From the NCBI GenBank assembly GCA_937952235.1, contig CALFZM010000350.1, forward strand, positions 1 through 21,998: a DNA stretch of 21,998 bases, written 5' to 3'. How positions within the stretch are numbered: position 1 is the first letter of the stretch; each line of letters opens with the position of its first letter. This DNA is from an uncultured Opitutia bacterium. Its GTDB lineage: Bacteria; Verrucomicrobiota; Verrucomicrobiia; Opitutales; Opitutaceae. A program made the translations under genes and the position numbers. The notes under the pieces are model-generated. The model worked only from the letters and a program-made list of their open reading frames with translations, did not search any database and was not told where the DNA came from. Shown piece after piece: positions 15,787 through 21,998 of this stretch.

Positions 15787-17547
15787 TTACATTCGCGTCA
15801 AAGTGCGCAGACCCAGCAGCTCGAGCCCGGTCTGGAGCAGCAGGAGCGTGCGGGCGCAGAGGAGAAGGCGCCGGGCGCGGATCGCAGGGTCGTCGACGAG
15901 CACCTTGTCCGCCGCATAGAACGAGCTGTAGTCGCCGGCCAGTTCGAACAGGTAGAGTCCGAGGTAGTGGGGCCGCAGGCTCTCGGTCGCGAGCCGCACC
16001 GCATCCGGAAACTTCGCCAGCTTCCGCGCGAGCGCGATCTCGCCCGGTGTATCCGGCGGCGTCGCCGCGGCCTCGACGGCGGGGTCGCCCGGCGACACGC
16101 CCGCGCCGCGGAAGATCGAGTGGATCCGCGCCACGGCGTAGAGCAGGTAAGGCGCGGTGTTGCCGTCCAGCGCGAGCATCTTGTCCCACGAGAAGACGTA
16201 GTTGCTGCTGCGGTTCTGGACCAGGTCGGCGTACTGGACCGCGCCGACGCCGACCACGGCCGCGATCGCGCGCCGCTCCGCCTCGGGCAGCTCGGCGCTC
16301 TTGGCCGACACGAGCGCGTAGGCGCGGTCGACCGCCTCGTCGAGCAGCGCCTTGAGCCGGATCACGTCGCCGCTGCGGGTCTTCAGCGCCTTGCCGTCCT
16401 CGCCGGTGACGGCGCCGAACGTGACATGATGCAGCTCCGGCACGCGGTAGCCCCGCGCCGCGAACCACTTTTTCACGGTGAGGAAGAGCTGCTCGAAATG
16501 GTCGGCCTGGCGGAAGTCGGTGACGTAGACGATGCCGTGCGCCTGGAAGTGCTCGGTCCGGTAGAGCGCGGTGGCGAGGTCGGTCGACGCGTAGTTGCTC
16601 GCGCCGTCGGCCTTGCGCACGAGGAACGGCTGGGTCTTGAAGCGCGGATGCTCCGGGTGAAACACGACGAGCGCGCCGTCGCTCACCACCGCGATGCCGG
16701 TGTCCTCGAGTTCCCGATACACGCGGTCCACCTTGTCGTTGTAGAAACTCTCGCCGAGGTTGTGGTCGAAGCGGATGCCGAGGCGCTCGTAGATCCGCTC
16801 GAAGGCCGCGAGGCTCACCTCGGAGAACGTGCGCCACAGCGCGACATTCTCCGGGTCTCCCTGCTGCAGCCGCACCAGTTCGCGGCGCGCCTCCTCCAGC
16901 TCGGGCGAGCCGTCGGGCGTGGCGTTGTTCCCCAGCTTGTAGAGGCGTTCGAGCTCCTCGATCGCATCGGCGGCGAGCGCGGCCGGGTCGGCCCAGCGCT
17001 TGTAGCCATAGATGAGCTTGCCGAATTGGGTGCCCCAGTCGCCGAGGTGGTTGTCGCGGATCACGCGGGCGCCGGTGAACGCCAGCAGGCGGCAGATCGC
17101 CTCGCCGATGACGGCGGAACGCAGGTGACCGACGTGCATCTGCTTCGCGGTGTTGGGCGAGGAGTAGTCGACCACCCAGGTCTGGCCGGCGTGGGCCGCC
17201 GCGGCGCCGGCGCGCAGGCTGGCGACCGAGGCATGCGCCTGGAGCCAGCCGAGCAGCGCTCCGGGCGTGAGAGTGAAGTTGATGAACCCCGGACCTGCGA
17301 TCGCGAGGTCGAACCGGTCGCGCACGGGGGCGGGGATCGCGCCCACGAGCTGCTCGGCGACCGAGCGCGGGTTGAGTTTCCGCGCCTTGGCAAAGGCGAG
17401 CACGCCGTTGGCCTGGAAGTCGCCGTGACGCGGATCCGCCGTGCGAACCTCCGGGGAGAAGGCGGCATGATCCGGCAGGCCGGCGGCGGCCGCCGCCGCC
17501 ACGAGGGCGGCATCGAGTTCGGCGGCAAGGTGGAACGAGGCGTGCAT
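15787..17547 (-). CDS. argS: arginyl-tRNA synthetase
   Basis: Class I aminoacyl-tRNA synthetase charging tRNA-Arg, 586 residues, close to the family's usual length (about 550-590). The N-terminal tRNA-binding domain shows GDFQAN (42-47). The catalytic domain has the HIGH motif as HVGH (138-141) inside SSPNTAKQMHVGHLRS, then the NHLGDWGTQFGKLI signature. The canonical KMSK is replaced by a GKALKTRSGD segment, as in many ArgRS. The C-terminal anticodon-binding domain ends the protein (PHYLGLYLFELAGDYSSFY, LLLLQTGLELLG). The ATG at 17547 is chosen; frames upstream enter an arginine-rich stretch. It is divergent from puuD across 161 bp and first in the long minus-strand gene run. Confidence 0.96.
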   Translation of the reverse strand: MHASFHLAAELDAALVAAAAAAGLPDHAAFSPEVRTADPRHGDFQANGVLAFAKARKLNPRSVAEQLVGAIPAPVRDRFDLAIAGPGFINFTLTPGALLGWLQAHASVASLRAGAAAAHAGQTWVVDYSSPNTAKQMHVGHLRSAVIGEAICRLLAFTGARVIRDNHLGDWGTQFGKLIYGYKRWADPAALAADAIEELERLYKLGNNATPDGSPELEEARRELVRLQQGDPENVALWRTFSEVSLAAFERIYERLGIRFDHNLGESFYNDKVDRVYRELEDTGIAVVSDGALVVFHPEHPRFKTQPFLVRKADGASNYASTDLATALYRTEHFQAHGIVYVTDFRQADHFEQLFLTVKKWFAARGYRVPELHHVTFGAVTGEDGKALKTRSGDVIRLKALLDEAVDRAYALVSAKSAELPEAERRAIAAVVGVGAVQYADLVQNRSSNYVFSWDKMLALDGNTAPYLLYAVARIHSIFRGAGVSPGDPAVEAAATPPDTPGEIALARKLAKFPDAVRLATESLRPHYLGLYLFELAGDYSSFYAADKVLVDDPAIRARRLLLCARTLLLLQTGLELLGLRTLTRM

Positions 17548-17624
17548 CGCCGCAGAAAACCGGAAGCGGCGCGTCACGGGCAAGCGTGGAGTTCGACGCC
17601 GGCGGCACAGCTCCGAAGCGGGAC

Positions 17625-17646
17625 GGACGGGGCGTGGACGGGGCGA
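17625..17646. promoter_or_regulatory. tandem 11-bp direct repeat in the argS/puuD divergent region
   Basis: GGACGGGGCGT (17625-17635) is followed directly by GGACGGGGCGA (17636-17646), identical at 10 of 11 positions. The 11-bp period puts both copies on one face of the helix. The location in the shared upstream region suggests a regulator site, but this is inference. Confidence 0.35.
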
Positions 17647-17708
17647 AACGCCATTGCGCCGCCTCCTTCGGACCGTTGGCATCCCGCCAGCTAACCGGTC
17701 TTTCCTCC

Positions 17709-18908
17709 ATGGACGCCCACCTGCTCGAGTTCCTGAGCCTGCTGCTGCGCTGGCTGCATATCATCGCCGGGGTGGCCTGGATCGGGGCGTCGTTCTACTT
17801 CATCTGGCTGGACCACAGCCTCGACCCGCCGCCACCGGATTCCGAGGCGGCACGGAAGGGCGTGGCCGGGGAGTTGTGGGCCGTGCACGGCGGAGGCTTC
17901 TACAATCCCCAGAAATACGCCGTCGCCCCCGCCAGCCTCCCGCAGAAGCTGCATTGGTTCAAGTGGGAGGCGTACACCACGTGGCTTTCAGGCACCGCGC
18001 TGCTGGTGCTCGTATACTGGCTGCGGGCCGGGACCATGATGATCGACCCCGGCATCGCTGCGCTCTCGACCGGCCAGGCCGTTGCCATCGGGGCCGGCAG
18101 CATGGTGGGTGCGTGGCTCGCTTACGATGGCCTCTGCCGGTCGCCGCTGGGCCGGCACGACGGGCTGCTGGGCGCCGTGGTGTTCGTGCTGCTCGGGTTG
18201 CTCGCCTGGGGCCTGCATCAGTTGCTCGGCGGCCGCGCCGCTTACATCCACGTCGGAGCGGCGATCGGCACCATCATGACCGGGAACGTCTTTTTCGTCA
18301 TCATCCCCGGCCAGCGTGAGATGGTGCGAGCCATGCGGGCCGGCAGCTTGCCGGATCCGATCCACGGCCGGCGGGGCAAGCAGCGGAGCGTGCACAACAA
18401 TTACTTCACGCTGCCGGTCCTCTTCGTGATGATCAGCAATCACTTCGCCTCCACCTACGGGCACCCTCACGCCTGGGCGGTGCTCGCTTTGATCGGGGCT
18501 GCGGGCGTTTGCATCCGGCACTTCTTCAACCTGAGACACCGCGGGACGCTCGCCTGGCGTTACCCGGTGGCCGGGGCCTTCCTTCTCGCCGGAACCGGTT
18601 GGTGGACCGCCCCGCGGCTGCCCACGCTTCCTGCGGTCGAGGGGCCGGTCGATTTCGCGCGGGTGCGGACGATCGTGGGTGAGCGCTGCCTCAACTGCCA
18701 TGCGCCGGCGCCGACCTTTCCCGGTCTGGCCCAGCCTCCCGCGGGCGTGGTGCTTCATTCGCCCGAGGCGATCGTCAAGAATGCCCAACGCCTTTACCAG
18801 CAGGTGGTCGCGACCCGCATGATGCCGCTGGGCAACGTCACGCAGATGACCGACCAGGAACGCGCGGTCATCGCCGCGTGGGTGGCGGACGGAGCCACCG
18901 CGCGGTGA
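17709..18908 (+). CDS. puuD: urate hydroxylase PuuD-like membrane protein with C-terminal cytochrome c
   Basis: Integral membrane protein of 399 residues matching Urate_ox_N / PuuD. It has about eight helices beginning at residues 9-32 (LSLLLRWLHIIAGVAWIGASFYFIW), with the family stretches VHGGGFYNPQKY (59-70), FKWEAYTTWLSG (84-95) and HNNYFTLPVLF (229-239). The C-terminal domain carries a heme c site CLNCH (Cys327, Cys330, His331) and a probable axial methionine in RMMPLGN (371-372). PuuD-type enzymes oxidise urate to 5-hydroxyisourate with electrons leaving through the cytochrome, the first step of urate breakdown. No other urate or allantoin genes are nearby. The ATG at 17709 has a pyrimidine-rich leader (14/18). 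It is divergent from argS. The exact activity rests on family membership. Confidence 0.88.
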   Translation: MDAHLLEFLSLLLRWLHIIAGVAWIGASFYFIWLDHSLDPPPPDSEAARKGVAGELWAVHGGGFYNPQKYAVAPASLPQKLHWFKWEAYTTWLSGTALLVLVYWLRAGTMMIDPGIAALSTGQAVAIGAGSMVGAWLAYDGLCRSPLGRHDGLLGAVVFVLLGLLAWGLHQLLGGRAAYIHVGAAIGTIMTGNVFFVIIPGQREMVRAMRAGSLPDPIHGRRGKQRSVHNNYFTLPVLFVMISNHFASTYGHPHAWAVLALIGAAGVCIRHFFNLRHRGTLAWRYPVAGAFLLAGTGWWTAPRLPTLPAVEGPVDFARVRTIVGERCLNCHAPAPTFPGLAQPPAGVVLHSPEAIVKNAQRLYQQVVATRMMPLGNVTQMTDQERAVIAAWVADGATAR

Positions 18909-18990
18909 AGCCGGCGCCGGCGGGGCGCCCCGGGGAACCATCCGGTTACTTGTGTCCTAAGGTCCTCGGCTGAAATCGTCCCCCGGGCCG

Positions 18991-19013
18991 GTCGGGCTTT
19001 AAGCTCGACTTTT
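18991..19013 (+). terminator. probable terminator downstream of puuD
   Basis: GTCGGGC / GCTCGAC (7 bp, one G-U pair) with loop TTTAA is followed by TTTT. It is 82 bp past the puuD stop and 78 bp before the next start, so it likely separates the two genes. Confidence 0.5.
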
Positions 19014-19049
19014 GCAGGGAAGTACATTGGCTCGCAAACTTTTCCGCCC

Positions 19050-19070
19050 GGGCGGCCTCTGCCGCCCTTT
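19050..19070 (+). promoter_or_regulatory. leader hairpin upstream of the thymidine-phosphorylase-family gene
   Basis: A perfect 7-bp stem GGGCGGC / GCCGCCC with loop CTCT is followed by TTT and ends 21-24 nt before the ATG at 19092. It could be a weak attenuator or an mRNA-stabilising structure. Seen as symmetry only. Confidence 0.35.
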
Positions 19071-19091
19071 GCTCATGTACCTACACCACTC

Positions 19092-20438
19092 ATGACCAGC
19101 AAACGCAACATCCCGACGCGTCGTTTCATCAAGCCGAGCTTCAATTTTCTGATCGAAAAGAAGCGCGATGGCGGCGAGTTCACCCAGGAGGAGATCCGCT
19201 ACATCATTGACAGCACGCTGGATGGCGAAATGCCTCAGCATCAGCTGGCAGCCCTGGCGATGGCGATTTACTTCTCGGGCATGTCCGCCCAGGAGACCGC
19301 GGACCTGACCGAGGAGATGATGCTCTCGGGCGAGGTCATCGACCTTTCGCACATCGCCAAGCCGAAGATCGACAAGTATTCCACGGGCGGTGTGGGCGAC
19401 AAGACGTCGCTGGTCCTCGTGCCGCTCGCGATGGCGTCGGGCGTGGTGGTTCCGATGATGTGCGGCGTCGAGCACGATTACATCGTCAACACGCTGGAGA
19501 AACTTGCCGCCGTTCCCGGCTTCAAGGGCAACCTGAGCAACGACCAGTTCTCGTCCCAGCTCGCCCGCATTGGCGGTGCGATCGTGGCCCAGACCGAGGA
19601 TCTGGCGCCGGCCGATGCCAAGTTCTACGAGCTGCGCAAGGAGACGGGCACCATCCCGAGCCTTCCCCTCATCACCGGCAGCGTGCTTTCCAAGAAGCTC
19701 GCCGAAGGCTCCGAGGGCCTCGTGATCGACGTCAAGTGGGGCAACGGTTCCTTCATCAAGGATCTCGAACAGGCGAAACAGCTCGCGCGCTCGATGACCC
19801 GCGTCGGCCGCTCGATGAAGCGCCGGTGCGTGGCCCTGGTCACCGACATGAACCAGCCGCTCGGTGACACCGTGGGCACCTCCCTCGAGGTCAAGGAGGC
19901 GATCCAGCTGCTGAAGGGCGAAGGCCCCGAGGACATGAAGGAACTCGTGCTCAAGCTCGGCATGGAAATCGTGCGCCTCGCTGGCGTCGCCGGTTCGACG
20001 CTCTCGGCCAAGCAGACGGTCCAGAAGCACCTCACCGACGGCTCGGCCCTCGAGAAGTTCAAGGACCTCGTGAAGGCGCAGGGTGGCGACACCAGCTTCA
20101 TCGATCATCCCGAGAAATTCCCCGCTGCCCGTCACATCCGGAAGCTGCCCGCGCCGAAGCGCGGTTACGTGCACACGATCAACGCGGCGATGATCGCCCG
20201 CGGCGTGCACCTCCTGGGCGCCGGCAAGGAGGATGCCCACGACAAGATCGACCATTCCGTGGGCGTCTCGGAAATCAAGAAGGTCGGCACGCAGGTGAAG
20301 CAGGGCGAGCCGCTGATGATGATCCACTACAACGACGAGGCGAAACTCGAGCAGGCGCTGGAGTACTTCAAGAACGCCTACCGCCTCGCCCCGAAGCGGC
20401 CGACCCCGCCGCCGCTGATCGTCGAACGCGTGGCCTGA
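19092..20438 (+). CDS. thymidine/pyrimidine-nucleoside phosphorylase family, divergent active site
   Basis: Homologue of thymidine phosphorylase (448 residues; family 430-450), which splits pyrimidine nucleosides with phosphate. The glycosyltransferase-family-3 fold is clear: N-terminal helical domain (about 13-80), signature KYSTGGVGDKTSLVL (95-109), and a C-terminal domain ending PPLIVERVA. Residues align with E. coli DeoA at a constant offset of +11 without gaps through the active site. Retained: Lys95, Ser97, Ser106, Thr134, Tyr179, Arg182, Ser197 and Lys201. Changed: His85 is Tyr96, Ser113 is Cys124, and the glycine loop GRGLGHTGG reads GVEHDYIVN. Substrate preference may therefore differ, so no symbol is given. 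The ATG at 19092 has no Shine-Dalgarno site. The gene ends at a strong terminator and appears monocistronic. Confidence 0.85.
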   Translation: MTSKRNIPTRRFIKPSFNFLIEKKRDGGEFTQEEIRYIIDSTLDGEMPQHQLAALAMAIYFSGMSAQETADLTEEMMLSGEVIDLSHIAKPKIDKYSTGGVGDKTSLVLVPLAMASGVVVPMMCGVEHDYIVNTLEKLAAVPGFKGNLSNDQFSSQLARIGGAIVAQTEDLAPADAKFYELRKETGTIPSLPLITGSVLSKKLAEGSEGLVIDVKWGNGSFIKDLEQAKQLARSMTRVGRSMKRRCVALVTDMNQPLGDTVGTSLEVKEAIQLLKGEGPEDMKELVLKLGMEIVRLAGVAGSTLSAKQTVQKHLTDGSALEKFKDLVKAQGGDTSFIDHPEKFPAARHIRKLPAPKRGYVHTINAAMIARGVHLLGAGKEDAHDKIDHSVGVSEIKKVGTQVKQGEPLMMIHYNDEAKLEQALEYFKNAYRLAPKRPTPPPLIVERVA

Positions 20439-20465
20439 GGACCCGCGCGAGCCTCCGCCTTTCCT

Positions 20466-20497
20466 GGCCGACCGGACATCCGGTCGGCCTTTTTATT
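20466..20497 (+). terminator. Rho-independent terminator
   Basis: Perfect 10-bp stem GGCCGACCGG / CCGGTCGGCC with loop ACAT, followed by TTTTTATT, 28 bp after the phosphorylase stop codon. It separates that gene from the methyltransferase gene. Confidence 0.92.
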
Positions 20498-20531
20498 GAC
20501 CGCGATGGCACCGGCCGGTGACTTCCCAGCG

Positions 20532-21776
20532 ATGTCCGAGTCTCCTCCGCCGCGGGCCCCGTCCGCGCCTGTCCCCGCCGCGCCCATCGATCGTTCACGC
20601 TGGGCGCGACCGTGGGCGCAGTTGAAGTACTTCACTTTCCAACCGGCGATTTTTCCGCGCCTCCTCGGCAAGGTGTCCGACGACGCGAGGCCGGGCGACT
20701 TCGTCAATGTCTACGACAAGAACGGCAACCTGACGGGCGGCGGCCTCTTCAATCCCCGCGCCAAGATTCCGCTGCGCGTCGTGGCGCATGCCACGACGCC
20801 GGTGGACGAGACGTACTTCGTGGCCGCCATCCGGCGTGCCGTCGCGCTCCGGCGCACGCTGTTCAAGCTCGATGAAGTGACCGATGCGTACCGGCTGATC
20901 AATTCCGACGGCGACGGGCTGAGCGGCCTCACCATCGACCGTTACGGCGAGACCCTGCTCTGCGAAGTCTACAGCCTGGGCATCGCGCAGCGGCTGCCCC
21001 GCTGGCTGCCGTTGCTGCACGAGCTCGCGGGCACGCGCTACGCGCGCGTGCAGGTGGACCACGACCTCGGCTCCCTCGAGGGGATCAAGCCGTCGACGTT
21101 CAACGAAACCAATGCCGCCGCGCCCCGCACGGTGAAGATTCGCGAGCACGGCGTGCGGTACGAGGTGGACTTCGCCGAAGGCCACAAGACCGGGTTCTTC
21201 TGCGACCAGCGCGACAACCGCCGCGCGCTCGCCGCCTTGACGAAGGATGCGCGCGTTCTCGACCTGTGCTGTTACACCGGGGGATTCTCCCTCAATGCCA
21301 AGGTCGCCGGTGGCGCCGCCGAGGTGACGAGCGTCGACCTCGACGAGGCGGCGATCGCCCAGGCGCGACGCAACGCCAACCTGAACCAGGCGCGGCTCAA
21401 GTTCGTCCATGCCGACGCGTTCGCGTACGCGCGACAGATGCAGACCAACGGGGAGAAGTGGGACGTGGTGGTCCTGGACCCGCCCAAGTTCATCTTCACC
21501 CGCGACGAGCACGGCAACTGGGAGGGCAGGCAGAAATACGAAGACCTGAATCTCCTCGCGATCTCGCTCGTGCAGCCGGGGGGATTGTTCGTGACCTGTT
21601 CGTGCTCGGGCCTCCTCTCGCTCGAGGATTTCGAAGCGCATGTGATCAAGGCCGCGCACCGGCAGAACCGACGCCTGCAGTTCTTCGACCGCACCGGTCC
21701 GGGCGTCGATCACCCGGTTTTTTCGAACTGTCTCGAAAGCCGCTATCTCAAGGTCCTGTGGGCGCGCGTCGTATGA
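20532..21776 (+). CDS. rlmI: class I SAM-dependent 23S rRNA cytosine methyltransferase (RlmI family)
   Basis: Protein of 414 residues matching the RlmI/RlmK family; RlmI makes m5C1962 in 23S rRNA. An N-terminal proline-rich extension (1-30) precedes a PUA-like domain with NGNLTGGGLFNPRAKIPLR (64-82). The linking region has INSDGDGLSGLTIDRYG (123-139). KTGFFCDQRDNR (219-230) and the SAM-binding motif VLDLCCYTGGFS (242-253) lead into DPPKF (316-320) and the CSCSG segment (356-360) typical of this family. The ATG at 20532 is preferred because ATG 20505 and TTG 20496 lie on or directly after the upstream terminator, leaving no room for a promoter and leader. Function is assigned by family; the methylated base is inferred. 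Confidence 0.87.
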   Translation: MSESPPPRAPSAPVPAAPIDRSRWARPWAQLKYFTFQPAIFPRLLGKVSDDARPGDFVNVYDKNGNLTGGGLFNPRAKIPLRVVAHATTPVDETYFVAAIRRAVALRRTLFKLDEVTDAYRLINSDGDGLSGLTIDRYGETLLCEVYSLGIAQRLPRWLPLLHELAGTRYARVQVDHDLGSLEGIKPSTFNETNAAAPRTVKIREHGVRYEVDFAEGHKTGFFCDQRDNRRALAALTKDARVLDLCCYTGGFSLNAKVAGGAAEVTSVDLDEAAIAQARRNANLNQARLKFVHADAFAYARQMQTNGEKWDVVVLDPPKFIFTRDEHGNWEGRQKYEDLNLLAISLVQPGGLFVTCSCSGLLSLEDFEAHVIKAAHRQNRRLQFFDRTGPGVDHPVFSNCLESRYLKVLWARVV

Positions 21777-21934
21777 GCGGGCGCTGCGCGCCGTCACCTC
21801 CGGCCAGCGAGTGACTTCTCGCCCGACCAGGGGCTCTTGATCTCCCCCGGGCCTGCGTGCGCCGTACGGGCGGCGCCACGGAGAAGTTCGGCATTGATGT
21901 TCCGCGGGCCGTGTCGCCAAGCTCCGCGCCCGTA

Positions 21935-21998
21935 ATGCGCGTGTCTTTCGCTCTCGCTTTGAAAGCCGGCTGTCTCGCCGCGGGACTGTGGCTGGCGC
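21935..21998 (+). CDS. start of a probable exported protein, cut by the window edge
   Basis: An ATG at 21935 opens a frame running off the window: MRVSFALALKAGCLAAGLWLA. This looks like a signal peptide (basic second residue, hydrophobic core, small residues). Only 21 residues are visible, so family and function cannot be given. The 158 bp between the methyltransferase stop and this ATG hold no clear gene or terminator. Confidence 0.4.
   Translation, partial: MRVSFALALKAGCLAAGLWLA

Noticed and set aside
19442..19497. A pair of compensating frameshifts explaining the odd loop in the phosphorylase
   Set aside because: I translated the other two frames across the segment. One gives VRRRARLHRQH and the other AASSTITSST; neither restores GRGLGHTGG, and the reading frame is conserved on both sides.
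1..21998. tRNA or rRNA genes, CRISPR arrays, insertion sequences, phage or defence islands
   Set aside because: No cloverleaf with a CCA end, no regularly spaced repeats, and no transposase, integrase or nuclease-type proteins were recognised on either strand.

Overview
The window is high-GC chromosomal DNA, about 22 kb, densely packed with single-copy housekeeping and envelope genes. I see no phage, transposase, CRISPR, rRNA or tRNA. The gene set suggests a Verrucomicrobiota bacterium, probably near Opitutaceae. It includes a Tat-exported Gfo/Idh/MocA oxidoreductase, a cytosolic FAD oxidoreductase, a ParC with the HPHGDASIG motif, a short FmdB-like zinc ribbon, and translation starts without Shine-Dalgarno sites. 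That placement is an inference from gene content; no marker was searched.

Layout. 75-1286 (+) is a lipoprotein S41 peptidase, convergent with a two-gene minus-strand block: a secreted Gfo/Idh/MocA protein (4907-3561) then an FAD oxidoreductase (3299-1425). The topoisomerase IV A subunit gene (5029-7188, +) is divergent from that block and is followed by a D-Ala-D-Ala carboxypeptidase (7410-8942, +). A long minus-strand run goes from argS (17547) through a GYF-domain membrane protein, a YihY/BrkB membrane protein, a PpiD/SurA-like periplasmic chaperone, a zinc-ribbon protein and a TolC-type outer-membrane protein, and ends at a strong terminator at 9666-9693. A small membrane protein (9591-9010) lies beyond it. 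Divergent from argS on the plus strand are puuD (17709-18908), a thymidine-phosphorylase-family gene (19092-20438, ending at a textbook terminator), an RlmI-type rRNA methyltransferase (20532-21776) and the start of a probable exported protein at the right edge.

How the genes relate. The minus run is weighted to the cell envelope: inner-membrane proteins, a periplasmic folding factor and an outer-membrane channel. With the carboxypeptidase and the S41 lipoprotein, most of the window concerns envelope biogenesis. The rest is translation and DNA topology (argS, RlmI, ParC) and nucleobase catabolism (PuuD, phosphorylase).

Most notable signals. (1) Two copies of a 76-bp element, each an inverted pair of 26-nt hairpin units with compensatory stem changes, looking like a REP doublet (REPIN/BIME). 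(2) A thymidine-phosphorylase homologue that keeps most phosphate and base contacts but has His-to-Tyr and Ser-to-Cys changes and a wholly rewritten glycine loop. (3) Absence of Shine-Dalgarno motifs with pyrimidine-rich leaders at most starts. I do not see a clear multi-gene defence, conflict or secondary-metabolite system here.
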